Of a stretch of 64,000 nucleotides of DNA, positions 1-7,736 are shown piece by piece. This DNA is from Bacteroidales bacterium (GTDB taxonomy: Bacteria > Planctomycetota > Planctomycetia > Gemmatales > Gemmataceae). The stretch lies in the NCBI GenBank assembly GCA_026931725.1, contig JAIXLE010000155.1, positions 1 to 64,000 of the forward strand, read 5' to 3'. Under the pieces are notes generated by a model. It saw only the letters and a program-made list of their open reading frames with translations, did no database searches and had not been told where the DNA came from. The first letter of the stretch is position 1; each line of letters begins with the position of its first letter. A program made the translations under genes and the position numbers.

Positions 1-90
1 CTCGGCCTGGACAATCGCCTGTTCTGCATCCGAGAGTTTTACGCGAAACCATGCCCTCTCTGCTCCTCCGCCGGGTTTGCTGTTCCTCAT
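1..90 (-). CDS. Partial CDS, unknown protein (N-terminus only)
   Basis: A minus-strand reading frame opens with ATG at base 90 and runs off the left edge, giving 30 residues beginning MRNSKPGGGAERAWFRVKLS. The amphipathic, charged composition looks like real protein but no family can be named from 30 residues. A TATAAT-like word lies on the minus strand at 104-109, close enough that the transcript would have almost no leader. The gene belongs to the host side of the tmRNA integration site. It could also be a chance open frame. Confidence 0.35.
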   Translation of the reverse strand, partial: MRNSKPGGGAERAWFRVKLSDAEQAIVQAE

Positions 91-361
91 GGTTCAGTAG
101 GATATTATAGGAACCGAGATGCCAAACGGCTCATCTCTGGCCGGGGTGAGTATAAGGCGGGTTCAAGTCCGATCGTCGTCGCTTCCGGATTCCGGGGGTC
201 AGGGGGCGTTTCGGCCGGCAGGTCGACTGCCGGTGTATCACGGGCGATTTGTCTTCATTCTTTCAATTGGCTGATCGTTCCCGACTCCGTGATGAAATAT
301 TCGGGCTAAAGGCTGATTATCTGTGAGACATACTCCACAAGAATAGTGTCCATAAGTTCAC

Positions 362-389
362 TTGTTGTAGACAGAGGGGCTGCTATGAT
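362..389 (+). promoter_or_regulatory. Putative sigma-70 promoter of ssrA
   Basis: TTGTTG at 362-367 and TATGAT at 384-389 are separated by 16 bases, predicting a start near 396, about 35 bases before the mature tmRNA 5' end at 430. A short 5' leader removed by RNase P is normal for tmRNA. The rest of 91-429 shows no gene. Confidence 0.4.
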
Positions 390-429
390 AGGGAAAGTAC
401 ACAGAATTTATAGTGTGTATCATGTGTTC

Positions 430-832
430 GGGGGCGATTTGGTATCGACCGGGCAAATGAAGTACCAGGTTGCGTGTCGAGGTTGATCGGTTGGCCTCGT
501 AAAAAGCCGATCAAACAATAACTGCTGAACCGCAGTTTTCTTTGGCTGCGTAAGTCATTACCAGTCCCGAATCGTGGCCTTTGCCTGAGAGTTTGCGATT
601 CGGACGCTAATTCAGGATCGTGGGTTCTTGAGGTTTGGGGCAACTCGAACCGTCTCGGTGGCCGAACCTGCTAAACTTTCTGACCGATAGTCTGGCGTGA
701 GCCCTGCCTGTTGGGATCATATCAGATAAACAGGGGGCAGTCATTCGATAGGCTCCCGGAATGAATAGGCTACACACGTAGAAACCGGCACGGAAGTGCC
801 ACGGGACGCGGGTTCGATTCCCGCCGCCTCCA
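430..832 (+). ncRNA. ssrA: tmRNA (transfer-messenger RNA)
   Basis: tmRNA rescues stalled ribosomes by acting first as alanyl-tRNA and then as a short mRNA that appends a degradation tag. The 5' end GGGGGCG (430-436) pairs with CGCCTCC (825-831) to form the acceptor stem, and A832 is the discriminator base. The T-arm with TTCGATT is at about 811-822. The tag frame starts at GCC 506 and stops at TAA 551-553, giving ADQTITAEPQFSLAA, which ends in the LAA expected of tags recognised by ClpXP. CCA is not encoded (CTA follows). The gene is intact although a mobile element begins immediately downstream, as expected when integration rebuilds the 3' end. Confidence 0.95.
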
Positions 833-837
833 CTAAG

Positions 838-872
838 GCCAATTTGCGATTTGATCGCAAGTTGGCTTTTTT
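838..872 (+). terminator. Rho-independent terminator of ssrA
   Basis: A 13-bp stem (838-850 with 854-866, one G-T pair) with a TTG loop is followed by six T residues (867-872). It lies directly after the tmRNA 3' end. If the integration crossover lies in the tmRNA 3' end, this terminator is carried by the element. Confidence 0.85.
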
Positions 873-891
873 CATGCGCTTGTGCTAAAAT
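862..891 (+). promoter_or_regulatory. Putative promoter of the integrase gene
   Basis: TTGGCT (862-867) and TAAAAT (886-891) are 18 bases apart, with an upstream TG that makes an extended -10. The -35 overlaps the distal arm of the ssrA terminator. A start near 898 gives a leader of about 90 bases before ATG 986. Confidence 0.4.
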
Positions 892-985
892 CGGGTGTTT
901 TCAAGGCTTTGCGTTTCGCATGGGTGGCCATTTTGGTGGCCAAATACCTGCGAGGCGGTGGCCAATTAGGGATGAGGACACCTCC

Positions 986-2782
986 ATGAATATCAAGGTA
1001 ATCCGCCGTCACAAGAACCGGATCGACGACGGCAAAGGATATCGGCGCATGATCGCCGGTCGGAGATTTCGGCTACCTGCTGGCCTGATTGAGCGAGACG
1101 CAGAGCTTCGGTTCGGCTGGATCGAGGAACTCTGGTTGGACAACGAAAAGTTCTGCCGGAAGGTCGGTCGAGAGCCTCTCTGGACCGACATTGCTCTCTG
1201 GGCGTCCGACTGCTTCCGGCAGGGCGAGCGGCGAGTTTCGCTCCCCCCAGTCGATCACATTCTCGCCAGCTATGAAGGTTGTGAATGGCCAGCGTGCATC
1301 CAAACCATCGTAGATCACTATACGGACGACCGGGCAGCCTGCCATTACCCGCCCACGGTAGATCAGTTCGACGACTGGGGCTTCGCCAAGGACATCTACG
1401 ATGTCGTTTGCAAAGCCTTTCCGTCTGTTCCGTGGAGTTTGCCCGAGTTCCATCGAACCAGTGTCGAAGCGTCAATCGAGAAGAACGCCCGCTACCAGAT
1501 CGAAGAACTCGCCAAGCTCAAGGGGAAGGCTCCACCTGATCGCAACACCCCGCTCGTCTCTGGCTCGCTTCACAAGGCGTTCAACGAGTACGAGAAGAAA
1601 CGTACCGCAGACTTCACGCTCGACGATGGCAGCTTTGATGGCAGCGGCCATCACATGATCGGTCTCGTCCGAGGGTTTCGGGATCACCACGCCAACTTCC
1701 CACTCGCCGAACTCGACTTCACCCGATGTCAGGAGTTGGTCGATTATTGGCGTTTTCGGCCATCAAGCAAACACACGAAGGAGACGCTGGCTCGGAAAAC
1801 CTGCATGAACCATATCGGTGAGATGATCCGATTCTTCAATTGGCTCCACGTCACGTCAAAGTTCGGCTGGAGACGCCCTACCGACCTGCTGACGGACCTT
1901 AAGACCGAAGTGAAGAAGCTTCCATCCGACAGGAAGTCGCTGAAGAAGCTGGAGATCGACAGGTTCAGCATCGAAGAACTTACCCTGCTCTACAAGCACG
2001 CCATTCGCTTCGAGCGACTGCTCTTGGTCTGGTGTCTCAACTGCGCTCACGGTGCCGCCGAAGTGGGACGGCTGGAATGGGAAGACCTGTACCTACACGC
2101 TCCGCATCCGTGGGCCAAGGAGGGCCTGAGTATCCAGACTTCCGATGAAGACAGTTGGTGTGGGTTTTTGCGTCCCAAAACCGACGTGTTGGGCTGGTGG
2201 TATCTGTGGCCCGAAACAGTCACGTTGCTCGAATGGTGGCAGGCCGAGCCAGTAAAAAAGAAGCGGCGGGAGTCGAAAGCTGGCGAGCGGGTGCTTCTCA
2301 CAGACAAAGGCGAGCCACTGTACCGGGACGGGACAAGGAATGCCCAAACGGGATTCGCCAACGCATGGACTCGCCTTCTCAAGCGAATCGACAAACGTGA
2401 GGGCGAATGCAAAGTTCGCCACCTCCCATTTGGCACTCTTCGGGATCAACTATCCGATTGGCTGGGCGGGGACCAAAACAAGGCAGTTGTCGCCAGCGTT
2501 GCACTAGCGCACGGAATCCCGCATCGAGGAGACAAGCTGCTTTATCGCCACTACTCGAACCGGCCTTGGAACGCCCTCTTCGAGAGCCAGAAGGCGTACC
2601 GAGAGCATCTTGCCCCCATGTTCAAGGCCGTCAGCAATCCATTGCAGGAGTACGATCCGCTCACCGAGAAGCTGACGGAACTCTGGGCTGCGGGGATTCG
2701 GGACGAAACGCAACTGGCGACAGAACTTGACGTTTCCAAGACGACTATTCAGCGTCGAATCAGGCAACTTCGGCTGAACTGA
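986..2782 (+). CDS. Tyrosine recombinase/integrase, planctomycete type
   Basis: Protein of 598 aa, probably the site-specific recombinase that integrates the element at ssrA. The start at ATG 986 is chosen because GAGG lies about 10 bases upstream; the frame is open further upstream but that stretch does not look like protein. The catalytic part is C-terminal: an LRD motif near residue 486, AHGIPHRG near 508 and LYRHYSN near 522 match the R, H and nucleophilic Y region of tyrosine recombinases. The motif-I box reads CAHGAAEVGRLEW, where the usual catalytic Arg is Ala, a trait I recall from divergent planctomycete integrases. The last 40 residues form a helix-turn-helix-like tail (TQLATELDVSKTTIQRRI). 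The N-terminal 250 residues are unrecognised. Confidence 0.75.
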   Translation: MNIKVIRRHKNRIDDGKGYRRMIAGRRFRLPAGLIERDAELRFGWIEELWLDNEKFCRKVGREPLWTDIALWASDCFRQGERRVSLPPVDHILASYEGCEWPACIQTIVDHYTDDRAACHYPPTVDQFDDWGFAKDIYDVVCKAFPSVPWSLPEFHRTSVEASIEKNARYQIEELAKLKGKAPPDRNTPLVSGSLHKAFNEYEKKRTADFTLDDGSFDGSGHHMIGLVRGFRDHHANFPLAELDFTRCQELVDYWRFRPSSKHTKETLARKTCMNHIGEMIRFFNWLHVTSKFGWRRPTDLLTDLKTEVKKLPSDRKSLKKLEIDRFSIEELTLLYKHAIRFERLLLVWCLNCAHGAAEVGRLEWEDLYLHAPHPWAKEGLSIQTSDEDSWCGFLRPKTDVLGWWYLWPETVTLLEWWQAEPVKKKRRESKAGERVLLTDKGEPLYRDGTRNAQTGFANAWTRLLKRIDKREGECKVRHLPFGTLRDQLSDWLGGDQNKAVVASVALAHGIPHRGDKLLYRHYSNRPWNALFESQKAYREHLAPMFKAVSNPLQEYDPLTEKLTELWAAGIRDETQLATELDVSKTTIQRRIRQLRLN

Positions 2783-3105
2783 ATGAACAGGTGACTGCTG
2801 GGGTGTGGCTGCTCGGCAAGTGCCCCGGCAATCCTTGCCCTCCGTCCCCTCCCGATGCTGACGCTACTCAACTCCCGAAAATGAAGCGGCGATTCGCCGA
2901 GGCACCTGCTACACCGACGCCGGGTATTGCCGTCTCTGAGTGATCCAGCATATTTTCGGCCCAAAAAGTAGATGCCAGCAAGGCAACTGCTGATCTGCGT
3001 GGGGGTTTCGTCTTTCGCTGACAGACCGCCCTAAGCAGCCCGCTCACGAGAAGTCTGGTGCCTGTGGACTGCGGCGTGTAGGATTCTCCGCAAGGAGACC
3101 AGCAC
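2783..3105 (+). other. Intergenic gap with one 12-mer repeat
   Basis: No convincing gene. A copy of AGGCACCTGCTA is at 2900-2911. A 50-codon frame opens with GTG 2791 and stops at 2943, reading through the repeat, but it lacks a ribosome site and a recognisable family, so it is not called. AAGGAG at about 3093-3098 is the ribosome site of the next gene. Confidence 0.5.
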
Positions 3106-4440
3106 ATGCAGATCACCACCGTTGCCATTGACGACATCCAAATCGGCCAGCGTCACCGGAAAGAACTCGGCGACATCGATGGCCTCGCCCAGTCCATCTC
3201 TGACGACGGCCTGCTCCAACCCATCGGCGTCACGCCCGATCACCGTCTAGTCTTCGGCTACCGCCGCCTTGTCGCCTGCCGGGACAATCTGGGCTGGGCC
3301 GAGATTCCCGCCGTGGTCATCAGCATCGAGAACCTGACGAAAGCCGAATGGATCGAGAACACGATCCGCAAGAACCTGACCGCCTCGGAGATGGTGGCCA
3401 TAACTGACACCCTCCGCTCCTTCTATCGAGGCGGCGACCGCTGTTCCGAGCAGTACCGGAAAAACGGTACTGGTGTGACCAAAAAGGAGGCGTGTGAGAT
3501 CGCCGGGTGGAAGCTCGACAAATACGACGATGCCAAAAAGGTCGTCGAGCAGGCGATCCCAGAACTGGTGCAGTTGATGGACGAGGAAAAAGTCTCGCTC
3601 CACGCCGCCGCTCAACTGGCCAACGAGCCGAAGTCCATTCAGCGGGAAGCAGTGAAGAGGCTGGAGCAGGCGACAACCGCCGCCGAGAGGCGAGCCATCG
3701 TGCGAACCGTCAGGCGGATCAAGAACGCCAAGATGTTGGCGGCACGTCGCCGGGCGGAACTGAATGCCCCCAAGAGTTCGGACTCAGTACGGCTGTACCA
3801 CTGCCGATTCCAGCAATTGCGGAAGATTGCCAGCCTGAAGCCCGAGTCGGCCCAGTGCGTCCTAACGGACATCCCCTATGACGGCGAGTTTCTCAACCAG
3901 CTTGGAGAATTGGCACGGTTCGCTGCGGACCTGCTGGTGGTGGGGGGCGTGTTCGTGTGCTACGTCGGTCAGCACCGGCTCAACGAGAAGCTCCGCATCT
4001 TTGACGAGTTCTTGACCTATCAATGGATGGGCACGTCCCGGTGGGTCGGGCAGGCCAACGAGATGCACACGGTCAAAGTCGTGAGCAACTCGACGCCGTT
4101 CCTCGTCTACACCAAGGGCGAGCGGAGCAAGGATGAGTGGACGAAGTGGCTGGACACTCTGGAGTTCGACCAGAAGGAAAAGGACTACCACCCGTGGCAG
4201 AAGCCGCTGGCCGAGATCGAGTGCCTGCTTCGCTACTTCACCAAGCCGGGCGATCTCGTCATCGACCCGTGCGGCGGCGGCTTCACCACGGCAGTCGCCT
4301 GCCTGCGGCTGGGTCGCCGCTGTGTCTCATGCGATATTGAGAAGGCGTTCGTCGTCCGGGGGCTGGAGCGTCTGGCCGAAGAAGACGTTTCGAGTGTCGA
4401 GGAGGAGGCCGATCTCATTCTGGCCGAGGCAGTCGCCTGA
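3106..4440 (+). CDS. ParB-like N domain fused to DNA methyltransferase
   Basis: A 444-aa protein. Residues 1-95 form a ParB/sulfiredoxin-like domain with the pattern IGQRHRKE, an internal LVFGYRRLVAC box and the ENTIRKNLT helix typical of ParB N-termini, followed by a ParB-like helix-turn-helix region to about residue 200. The C-terminal half is an amino-methyltransferase of the N4/N6 type: TDIPYD near residue 255 is the DPPY-like catalytic motif and DPCGGGFTT near 387 is the AdoMet-binding motif. Such fusions are common in phages and integrative elements, where the methylase is usually an orphan without a restriction partner. AAGGAG stands 8 bases before ATG. A strong terminator follows at 4476. 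Confidence 0.85.
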   Translation: MQITTVAIDDIQIGQRHRKELGDIDGLAQSISDDGLLQPIGVTPDHRLVFGYRRLVACRDNLGWAEIPAVVISIENLTKAEWIENTIRKNLTASEMVAITDTLRSFYRGGDRCSEQYRKNGTGVTKKEACEIAGWKLDKYDDAKKVVEQAIPELVQLMDEEKVSLHAAAQLANEPKSIQREAVKRLEQATTAAERRAIVRTVRRIKNAKMLAARRRAELNAPKSSDSVRLYHCRFQQLRKIASLKPESAQCVLTDIPYDGEFLNQLGELARFAADLLVVGGVFVCYVGQHRLNEKLRIFDEFLTYQWMGTSRWVGQANEMHTVKVVSNSTPFLVYTKGERSKDEWTKWLDTLEFDQKEKDYHPWQKPLAEIECLLRYFTKPGDLVIDPCGGGFTTAVACLRLGRRCVSCDIEKAFVVRGLERLAEEDVSSVEEEADLILAEAVA

Positions 4441-4475
4441 CGATCAGCCCATCCCCACACATCTGACTCGCCGCA

Positions 4476-4512
4476 CGGCTGCGTTCCCCTTGGACCGCAG
4501 CCGTTTTCTTTT
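4476..4512 (+). terminator. Rho-independent terminator
   Basis: CGGCTGCG (4476-4483) pairs with CGCAGCCG (4496-4503), followed by TTTTCTTTT. It ends the ParB-methyltransferase transcript. Confidence 0.85.
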
Positions 4513-4622
4513 GGGCGGCACTCCACTTTCCAGTTTTCCATAGCCACGGTGCGGGCGGAAACCGCCCATCTTGCCGTGTCTATCGGCGATTTGCCGCTCT
4601 TTGGGGCAAAACGGACGGTTCT

Positions 4623-4801
4623 AGGCACCTGCTAGATCGGCGTGCCCGAGATCGCTGCTCTTGAGGCCAGACTGACGATCAGTAGGCACCTCTAAGAAAG
4701 GAACCAAAGCAAACCCCGAAAACAGAAAGGAGCAAGTTCAACACACGCATCCTACCAGACGTGTCAAGCGTCCATGGCCTCGGGCGACTTGGCACGTCTG
4801 G
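4623..4801 (+). repeat. Two 12-mer copies plus a 14-bp inverted repeat
   Basis: The gene-free stretch 4513-4870 holds AGGCACCTGCTA at 4623-4634, a one-base-deleted copy AGGCACCTCTA at 4684-4694, and a near-perfect inverted repeat CCAGACGTGTCAAG (4755-4768) with CTTGGCACGTCTGG (4788-4801), 13 of 14 positions paired plus one G-T. No T-run follows, so it is not an ordinary terminator; it could be a protein-binding site or an mRNA leader hairpin for the gene at 4871. CTGACGATCAG at 4672-4682 is also found at 4437 and 5257. Confidence 0.6.
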
Positions 4802-4870
4802 ACCGACCACCGGCAGAGACGGGGCGTCCGTTTCTGCACAACCACCACTCGAAAACCGGAGACCTAACAC

Positions 4871-5260
4871 ATGGCGAAGAAACGATTCCCCGAAGACCTG
4901 AAGTTCGCTGGTGAGACCATTCGCTACGCATTCAATAGCTGGCAGCCCGGAACCCTCGGCGAGTTGCAAAGCCGATTGGAAGAGGTGCGAGACGAGATGG
5001 AGAGCTTCGACAGTGATGACCTGATTGCGGATCACTGGGACGAACTCACTGTCGCCGCCGATTACGTCCTTCTCTTCGGCGACATGACCGAGCAGGTTGA
5101 AGAATTGGACTTGCCTCTCGACTTCGACTACCGCCTCGCCAACGTCGAAGAGGACATCCTTCATGTCGAGGAACTGATCGAGGGTCTCGGCGAGTCCTTC
5201 AAGTTCGCCAATCTGCCGAAGCCCAAATACATGCAAAAGAAGAAGACGAAGGCTGCCTGA
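4871..5260 (+). CDS. Hypothetical acidic protein
   Basis: A 129-aa protein of no recognised family. It is strongly acidic in the middle (clusters of E and D, with ELQSRLEEVRDEMESFDSDD suggesting helices) and ends in a lysine-rich tail, KYMQKKKTKAA. No signal peptide, membrane segment or cysteine motif is visible. GGAG about 8 bases before ATG 4871 supports the start, and a terminator at 5291 closes the unit. The stop codon lies inside the palindrome CTGACGATCAG, as does that of the upstream ParB-methyltransferase gene. Confidence 0.7.
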   Translation: MAKKRFPEDLKFAGETIRYAFNSWQPGTLGELQSRLEEVRDEMESFDSDDLIADHWDELTVAADYVLLFGDMTEQVEELDLPLDFDYRLANVEEDILHVEELIEGLGESFKFANLPKPKYMQKKKTKAA

Positions 5261-5290
5261 CGATCAGGCCGCTGACCCAACTGCTGTGAC

Positions 5291-5317
5291 ACCCGGCGCA
5301 AACACGCCGGGTTTTTT
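5291..5317 (+). terminator. Rho-independent terminator
   Basis: ACCCGGCG (5291-5298) pairs with CGCCGGGT (5305-5312) around a CAAACA loop and runs into six T residues. Confidence 0.9.
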
Positions 5318-5353
5318 GTTGTCCTTTCCCAACCAACAACAGGAGACCATGCC

Positions 5354-5806
5354 ATGCCCAACCGAAAACCTGAGATCGCCCCCGCAGAATACTACGACTT
5401 CATCATCGACCTGCTGTCGTGTAACGACGGCGTGTTGCCCATGACCAAGGTGTTCGACGCCATCGAGCGCTTCTACGGGCGGCACTTTTCCTCCGCCGAC
5501 AAACGAATGATGACGATGCGACAAGGTGGCGAACGACCGAAGTGGAAGAACAACGTCGATTGGGCCAAGGCCATCGGTGCGAAGCAAGGCGTGCTGGCCA
5601 CGGTGACGCACAAAGGGCAGAAGTGGCTCGTCCGACTCGAAGAGGCCGACGACTTCTGGGTGAAGAAGGCCCAGAAGAAAAAGAAGAAGCGGTCCTTCAA
5701 GAAGAAGTGCCCGAACTGCAATTTCTGGTGCAAGCTCGGGGATAAGAAATGTGAGTCTTGCGGATTCGAGTTCCCGCCTGTGCCTGAGAAGCGACTGATC
5801 GACTGA
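5354..5806 (+). CDS. Hypothetical zinc-ribbon protein
   Basis: A 150-aa protein with a helical N-terminal half (residues 8-60, possibly a winged-helix fold), a very lysine-rich linker near residues 98-117, and a C-terminal zinc ribbon with two cysteine pairs, CPNC and CESC, separated by about 14 residues. Nucleic-acid binding is likely from the basic linker plus ribbon; the exact role is unknown. AACAGGAGACC gives a clear ribosome site before ATG 5354. Confidence 0.7.
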   Translation: MPNRKPEIAPAEYYDFIIDLLSCNDGVLPMTKVFDAIERFYGRHFSSADKRMMTMRQGGERPKWKNNVDWAKAIGAKQGVLATVTHKGQKWLVRLEEADDFWVKKAQKKKKKRSFKKKCPNCNFWCKLGDKKCESCGFEFPPVPEKRLID

Positions 5807-5859
5807 CAGCAATTCTCACGACCATCTTAAACACCCACTTCTCACACGGGAGTTCACAC

Positions 5860-6696
5860 ATGAGTAAGAACACGAAAATCCAATGGTGCGACAGCACCGT
5901 CAATCCGACGATGGGCTGCGATGGCTGCGAACTTTGGGACCGAAATCGCAAATCCTGTTACGCCGGGATTCTGCACATGCGGTTCGGCGGTGCGACCAAG
6001 GGATACGCCCCGAGCTTCGAGGAGGTGACGCTGTTTCCGGGGCGCATGGCCGAGGCTACTCGCTGGTCCGACCGGCGGGGGAAGAACCGATCCGACAAGC
6101 CGTGGCTCGACGGTCTGCCCCGCCTGATCTTCGTCAGTGACATGTCCGATGCACTCTCGAAGGTGGTGTCGTTCGACTACCTCAAGGACGAAGTGATCGC
6201 CAATGTCACCAGCGAGCAGGGTCGGCGGCATCATTGGCTCTGGCTGACCAAACGCCCGAAGCGGATGGCTGAGTTCTCGGCGTGGCTCAAAGACCGTGGC
6301 ATCGAGTGGCCCAGCAACGTGTGGGCAGGCACGAGCATCACGAACCAGAGGACGATCAGTCGAATCAAGCATCTGCTCAACGTCGGAGATGAGGAGACGA
6401 TCCGATTCCTCTCGGTCGAACCGCAGGTCGAGGAGATCGATCTCGATGAGTGGTTGCCGAAGGCGGACTGGATCATTCACGGTGGGGAGTCCGGTCACGG
6501 GGCACGGCCATTCGATCTGCGATGGGCGACCAGTCTGATCGAACGATGCCGGAATCACGACCTGCCCTACTTCCTCAAGCAACTAGGCAGCCAAGTCGTC
6601 GATGGCTCGGGCTGGCTGTCGTTCGAGGACAACCACGCAGGCGACTGGGAGGAGTGGCCCAAGAGCGTGCGGGTGAGGGAGTTGCCGAGAGTCTGA
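5860..6696 (+). CDS. DUF5131 (phage Gp37/Gp68-like) protein
   Basis: A 278-aa protein matching the DUF5131 family by its pattern: N-terminal IQWCDSTVNPTMGC with cysteines near residues 10, 20, 23 and 33, then HWLWLTKRPKRM, NVWAGTSITNQ, RFLSVEPQ and WIIHGGESG. The ordered beta-strand motifs suggest a TIM-barrel fold, and the cysteine cluster suggests a metal centre. The biochemical function is not established. Family members are frequent in phages and integrative elements next to methylases and ParB-like genes, as here. GGGAG about 9 bases before ATG supports the start. Confidence 0.85.
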   Translation: MSKNTKIQWCDSTVNPTMGCDGCELWDRNRKSCYAGILHMRFGGATKGYAPSFEEVTLFPGRMAEATRWSDRRGKNRSDKPWLDGLPRLIFVSDMSDALSKVVSFDYLKDEVIANVTSEQGRRHHWLWLTKRPKRMAEFSAWLKDRGIEWPSNVWAGTSITNQRTISRIKHLLNVGDEETIRFLSVEPQVEEIDLDEWLPKADWIIHGGESGHGARPFDLRWATSLIERCRNHDLPYFLKQLGSQVVDGSGWLSFEDNHAGDWEEWPKSVRVRELPRV

Positions 6697-6697
6697 T

Positions 6698-6723
6698 TTC
6701 AACGTCGCAGTTGCGACGTTGAA
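6698..6723. repeat. 26-bp near-perfect palindrome
   Basis: TTCAACGTCGCA (6698-6709) and TGCGACGTTGAA (6712-6723) are perfect inverted arms separated by two bases. It begins just after the stop codon of the DUF5131 gene. It could end that transcript, though no T-run follows, or be a dimeric protein operator for the promoter at 6755. Confidence 0.8.
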
Positions 6724-6754
6724 GGCTTGTGAGGAATCTCAAGAGATTGTCTCA

Positions 6755-6782
6755 TTACAAGCGAAAAATGCTGCCGTAGAAT
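6755..6782 (+). promoter_or_regulatory. Putative promoter of the structured RNA
   Basis: TTACAA (6755-6760) and TAGAAT (6777-6782) are 16 bases apart, giving a start near 6789, exactly where the foldable region begins. Three of six -35 bases and five of six -10 bases match the consensus. Confidence 0.45.
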
Positions 6783-6788
6783 TCTTGT

Positions 6789-6995
6789 GAAGGGTAAGCG
6801 TTCCTGCGGCATCCGCAGCGAGTTCCCCCTCGACCATTAGTCGAAACGCTGCCGGGAGACCGGCAAAAAACGGGGGAGGCAATAAGACGATCCTCGGTAG
6901 GCCATCGCCCTATGTAAGCCAGAGAGGATCGTCAATGGCCCCTGCCTGAAACGATGGGGCCGCATGACTTCATTCATGCGGTCTCGTTTCAAGCT
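6789..6995 (+). ncRNA. Candidate structured noncoding RNA
   Basis: A stretch of about 207 bases without a protein gene folds by eye into an ordered set of stems. P1 AGCGTT (6797-6802) with AACGCT (6845-6850) encloses P2 (6804-6809 with 6813-6818) and P3 (6830-6834 with 6840-6844), forming a three-way junction. P4 is GCCGG with CCGGC closing a GAGA tetraloop of the GNRA class (6851-6864). P5 is GACGATCCTC with GAGGATCGTC (6886-6895 with 6924-6933). P6 joins 6948-6954 with 6984-6990 and 6960-6967 with 6974-6981, about 15-17 bp in all. It does not match tmRNA, 6S, SRP or RNase P RNA as I know them. A promoter candidate precedes it. It could alternatively be a long leader for the gene at 7181 or part of an origin. 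Confidence 0.55.
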
Positions 6996-7180
6996 GGGGT
7001 TTCATTATGCACTTTGCTCGTGGGCCTCCCTTGTGGGAGCCATCTGTAACCAACTCCTAGTTTACTTCTGCGCCATCGTTGCGACCTAAAGGCGCACCGG
7101 CGCATGTTGGCAACGGACTGCCACTTGGATTTTCACACCATTCATACCTCTACGACATCACGACAGAAAGGACACGAATC

Positions 7181-7567
7181 ATGACACACACAAGCCGCAA
7201 GGGGACATTCACGAACAGACTGGCAATGGAAGTCGCACGCAGGCGATGGAAAACGTACAGCAACAAAAAGGTCTCGTATCAGATCGAGGAATCCCTTTTC
7301 AACGAGATGATGGCCTTACTCCACAAGATTCCGCCACAAGTCGGAATGGTTGTCCTACCCGACGCAGCATTCGCCCAGCTTTACGAACTTATCGGAAGGT
7401 TCCTGAGAGATGAGATTAAGCCGCAGCTTCAAGCAACTCATGCTCGGGGATACGAGGTGGCGATGCAGGAGTCTCACATCACGAAGCCGTTCAGAATTAC
7501 GATTCACTACTTGAGTGACGGAGAGACGGTGTACATCACTCGTAAGGAAATGCTGCCATACGCTTGA
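7181..7567 (+). CDS. Hypothetical protein
   Basis: A 128-aa protein of unknown family starting MTHTSRKGTFTNRLAMEVAR. The frame is open upstream with a TTG start at 7079, but ATG 7181 is chosen because AAAGGA lies about 9 bases before it. The basic N-terminus is followed by a helical middle (residues 30-85) and a strand-rich C-terminus. There are no cysteines or membrane segments. It follows the structured region 6789-6995 and a small hairpin at 7023-7041, which may control it. Confidence 0.65.
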   Translation: MTHTSRKGTFTNRLAMEVARRRWKTYSNKKVSYQIEESLFNEMMALLHKIPPQVGMVVLPDAAFAQLYELIGRFLRDEIKPQLQATHARGYEVAMQESHITKPFRITIHYLSDGETVYITRKEMLPYA

Positions 7568-7596
7568 GATAGACATTGAATGCTGCTGCTTCCAGC

Positions 7597-7634
7597 TTCC
7601 AGCTTCCAGTTTTCCAGAAAGCTGGAAGCTGGAA
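7597..7634. repeat. 13-bp inverted repeat before the AAA+ ATPase gene
   Basis: TTCCAGCTTCCAG (7597-7609) and CTGGAAGCTGGAA (7622-7634) form a stem with a 12-base loop. The left arm is embedded in a short tandem repeat of CTTCCAG. No T-run follows immediately, so termination is weak at best; a role as leader or operator is possible. Confidence 0.7.
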
Positions 7635-7736
7635 CGGCACGCCCTCAGAACAACTTTGAGGCCCAAATTTTTACAAGCCAAAAAAGCCGCCGTAGGATAC
7701 TGCTGCGAACATCGAACAAGCAGAAAGGACAACCGC

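Noticed and set aside
2791-2943. 50-codon frame reading through the 12-mer at 2900
   Set aside because: No ribosome site and no family; kept only as a note in the gap description.
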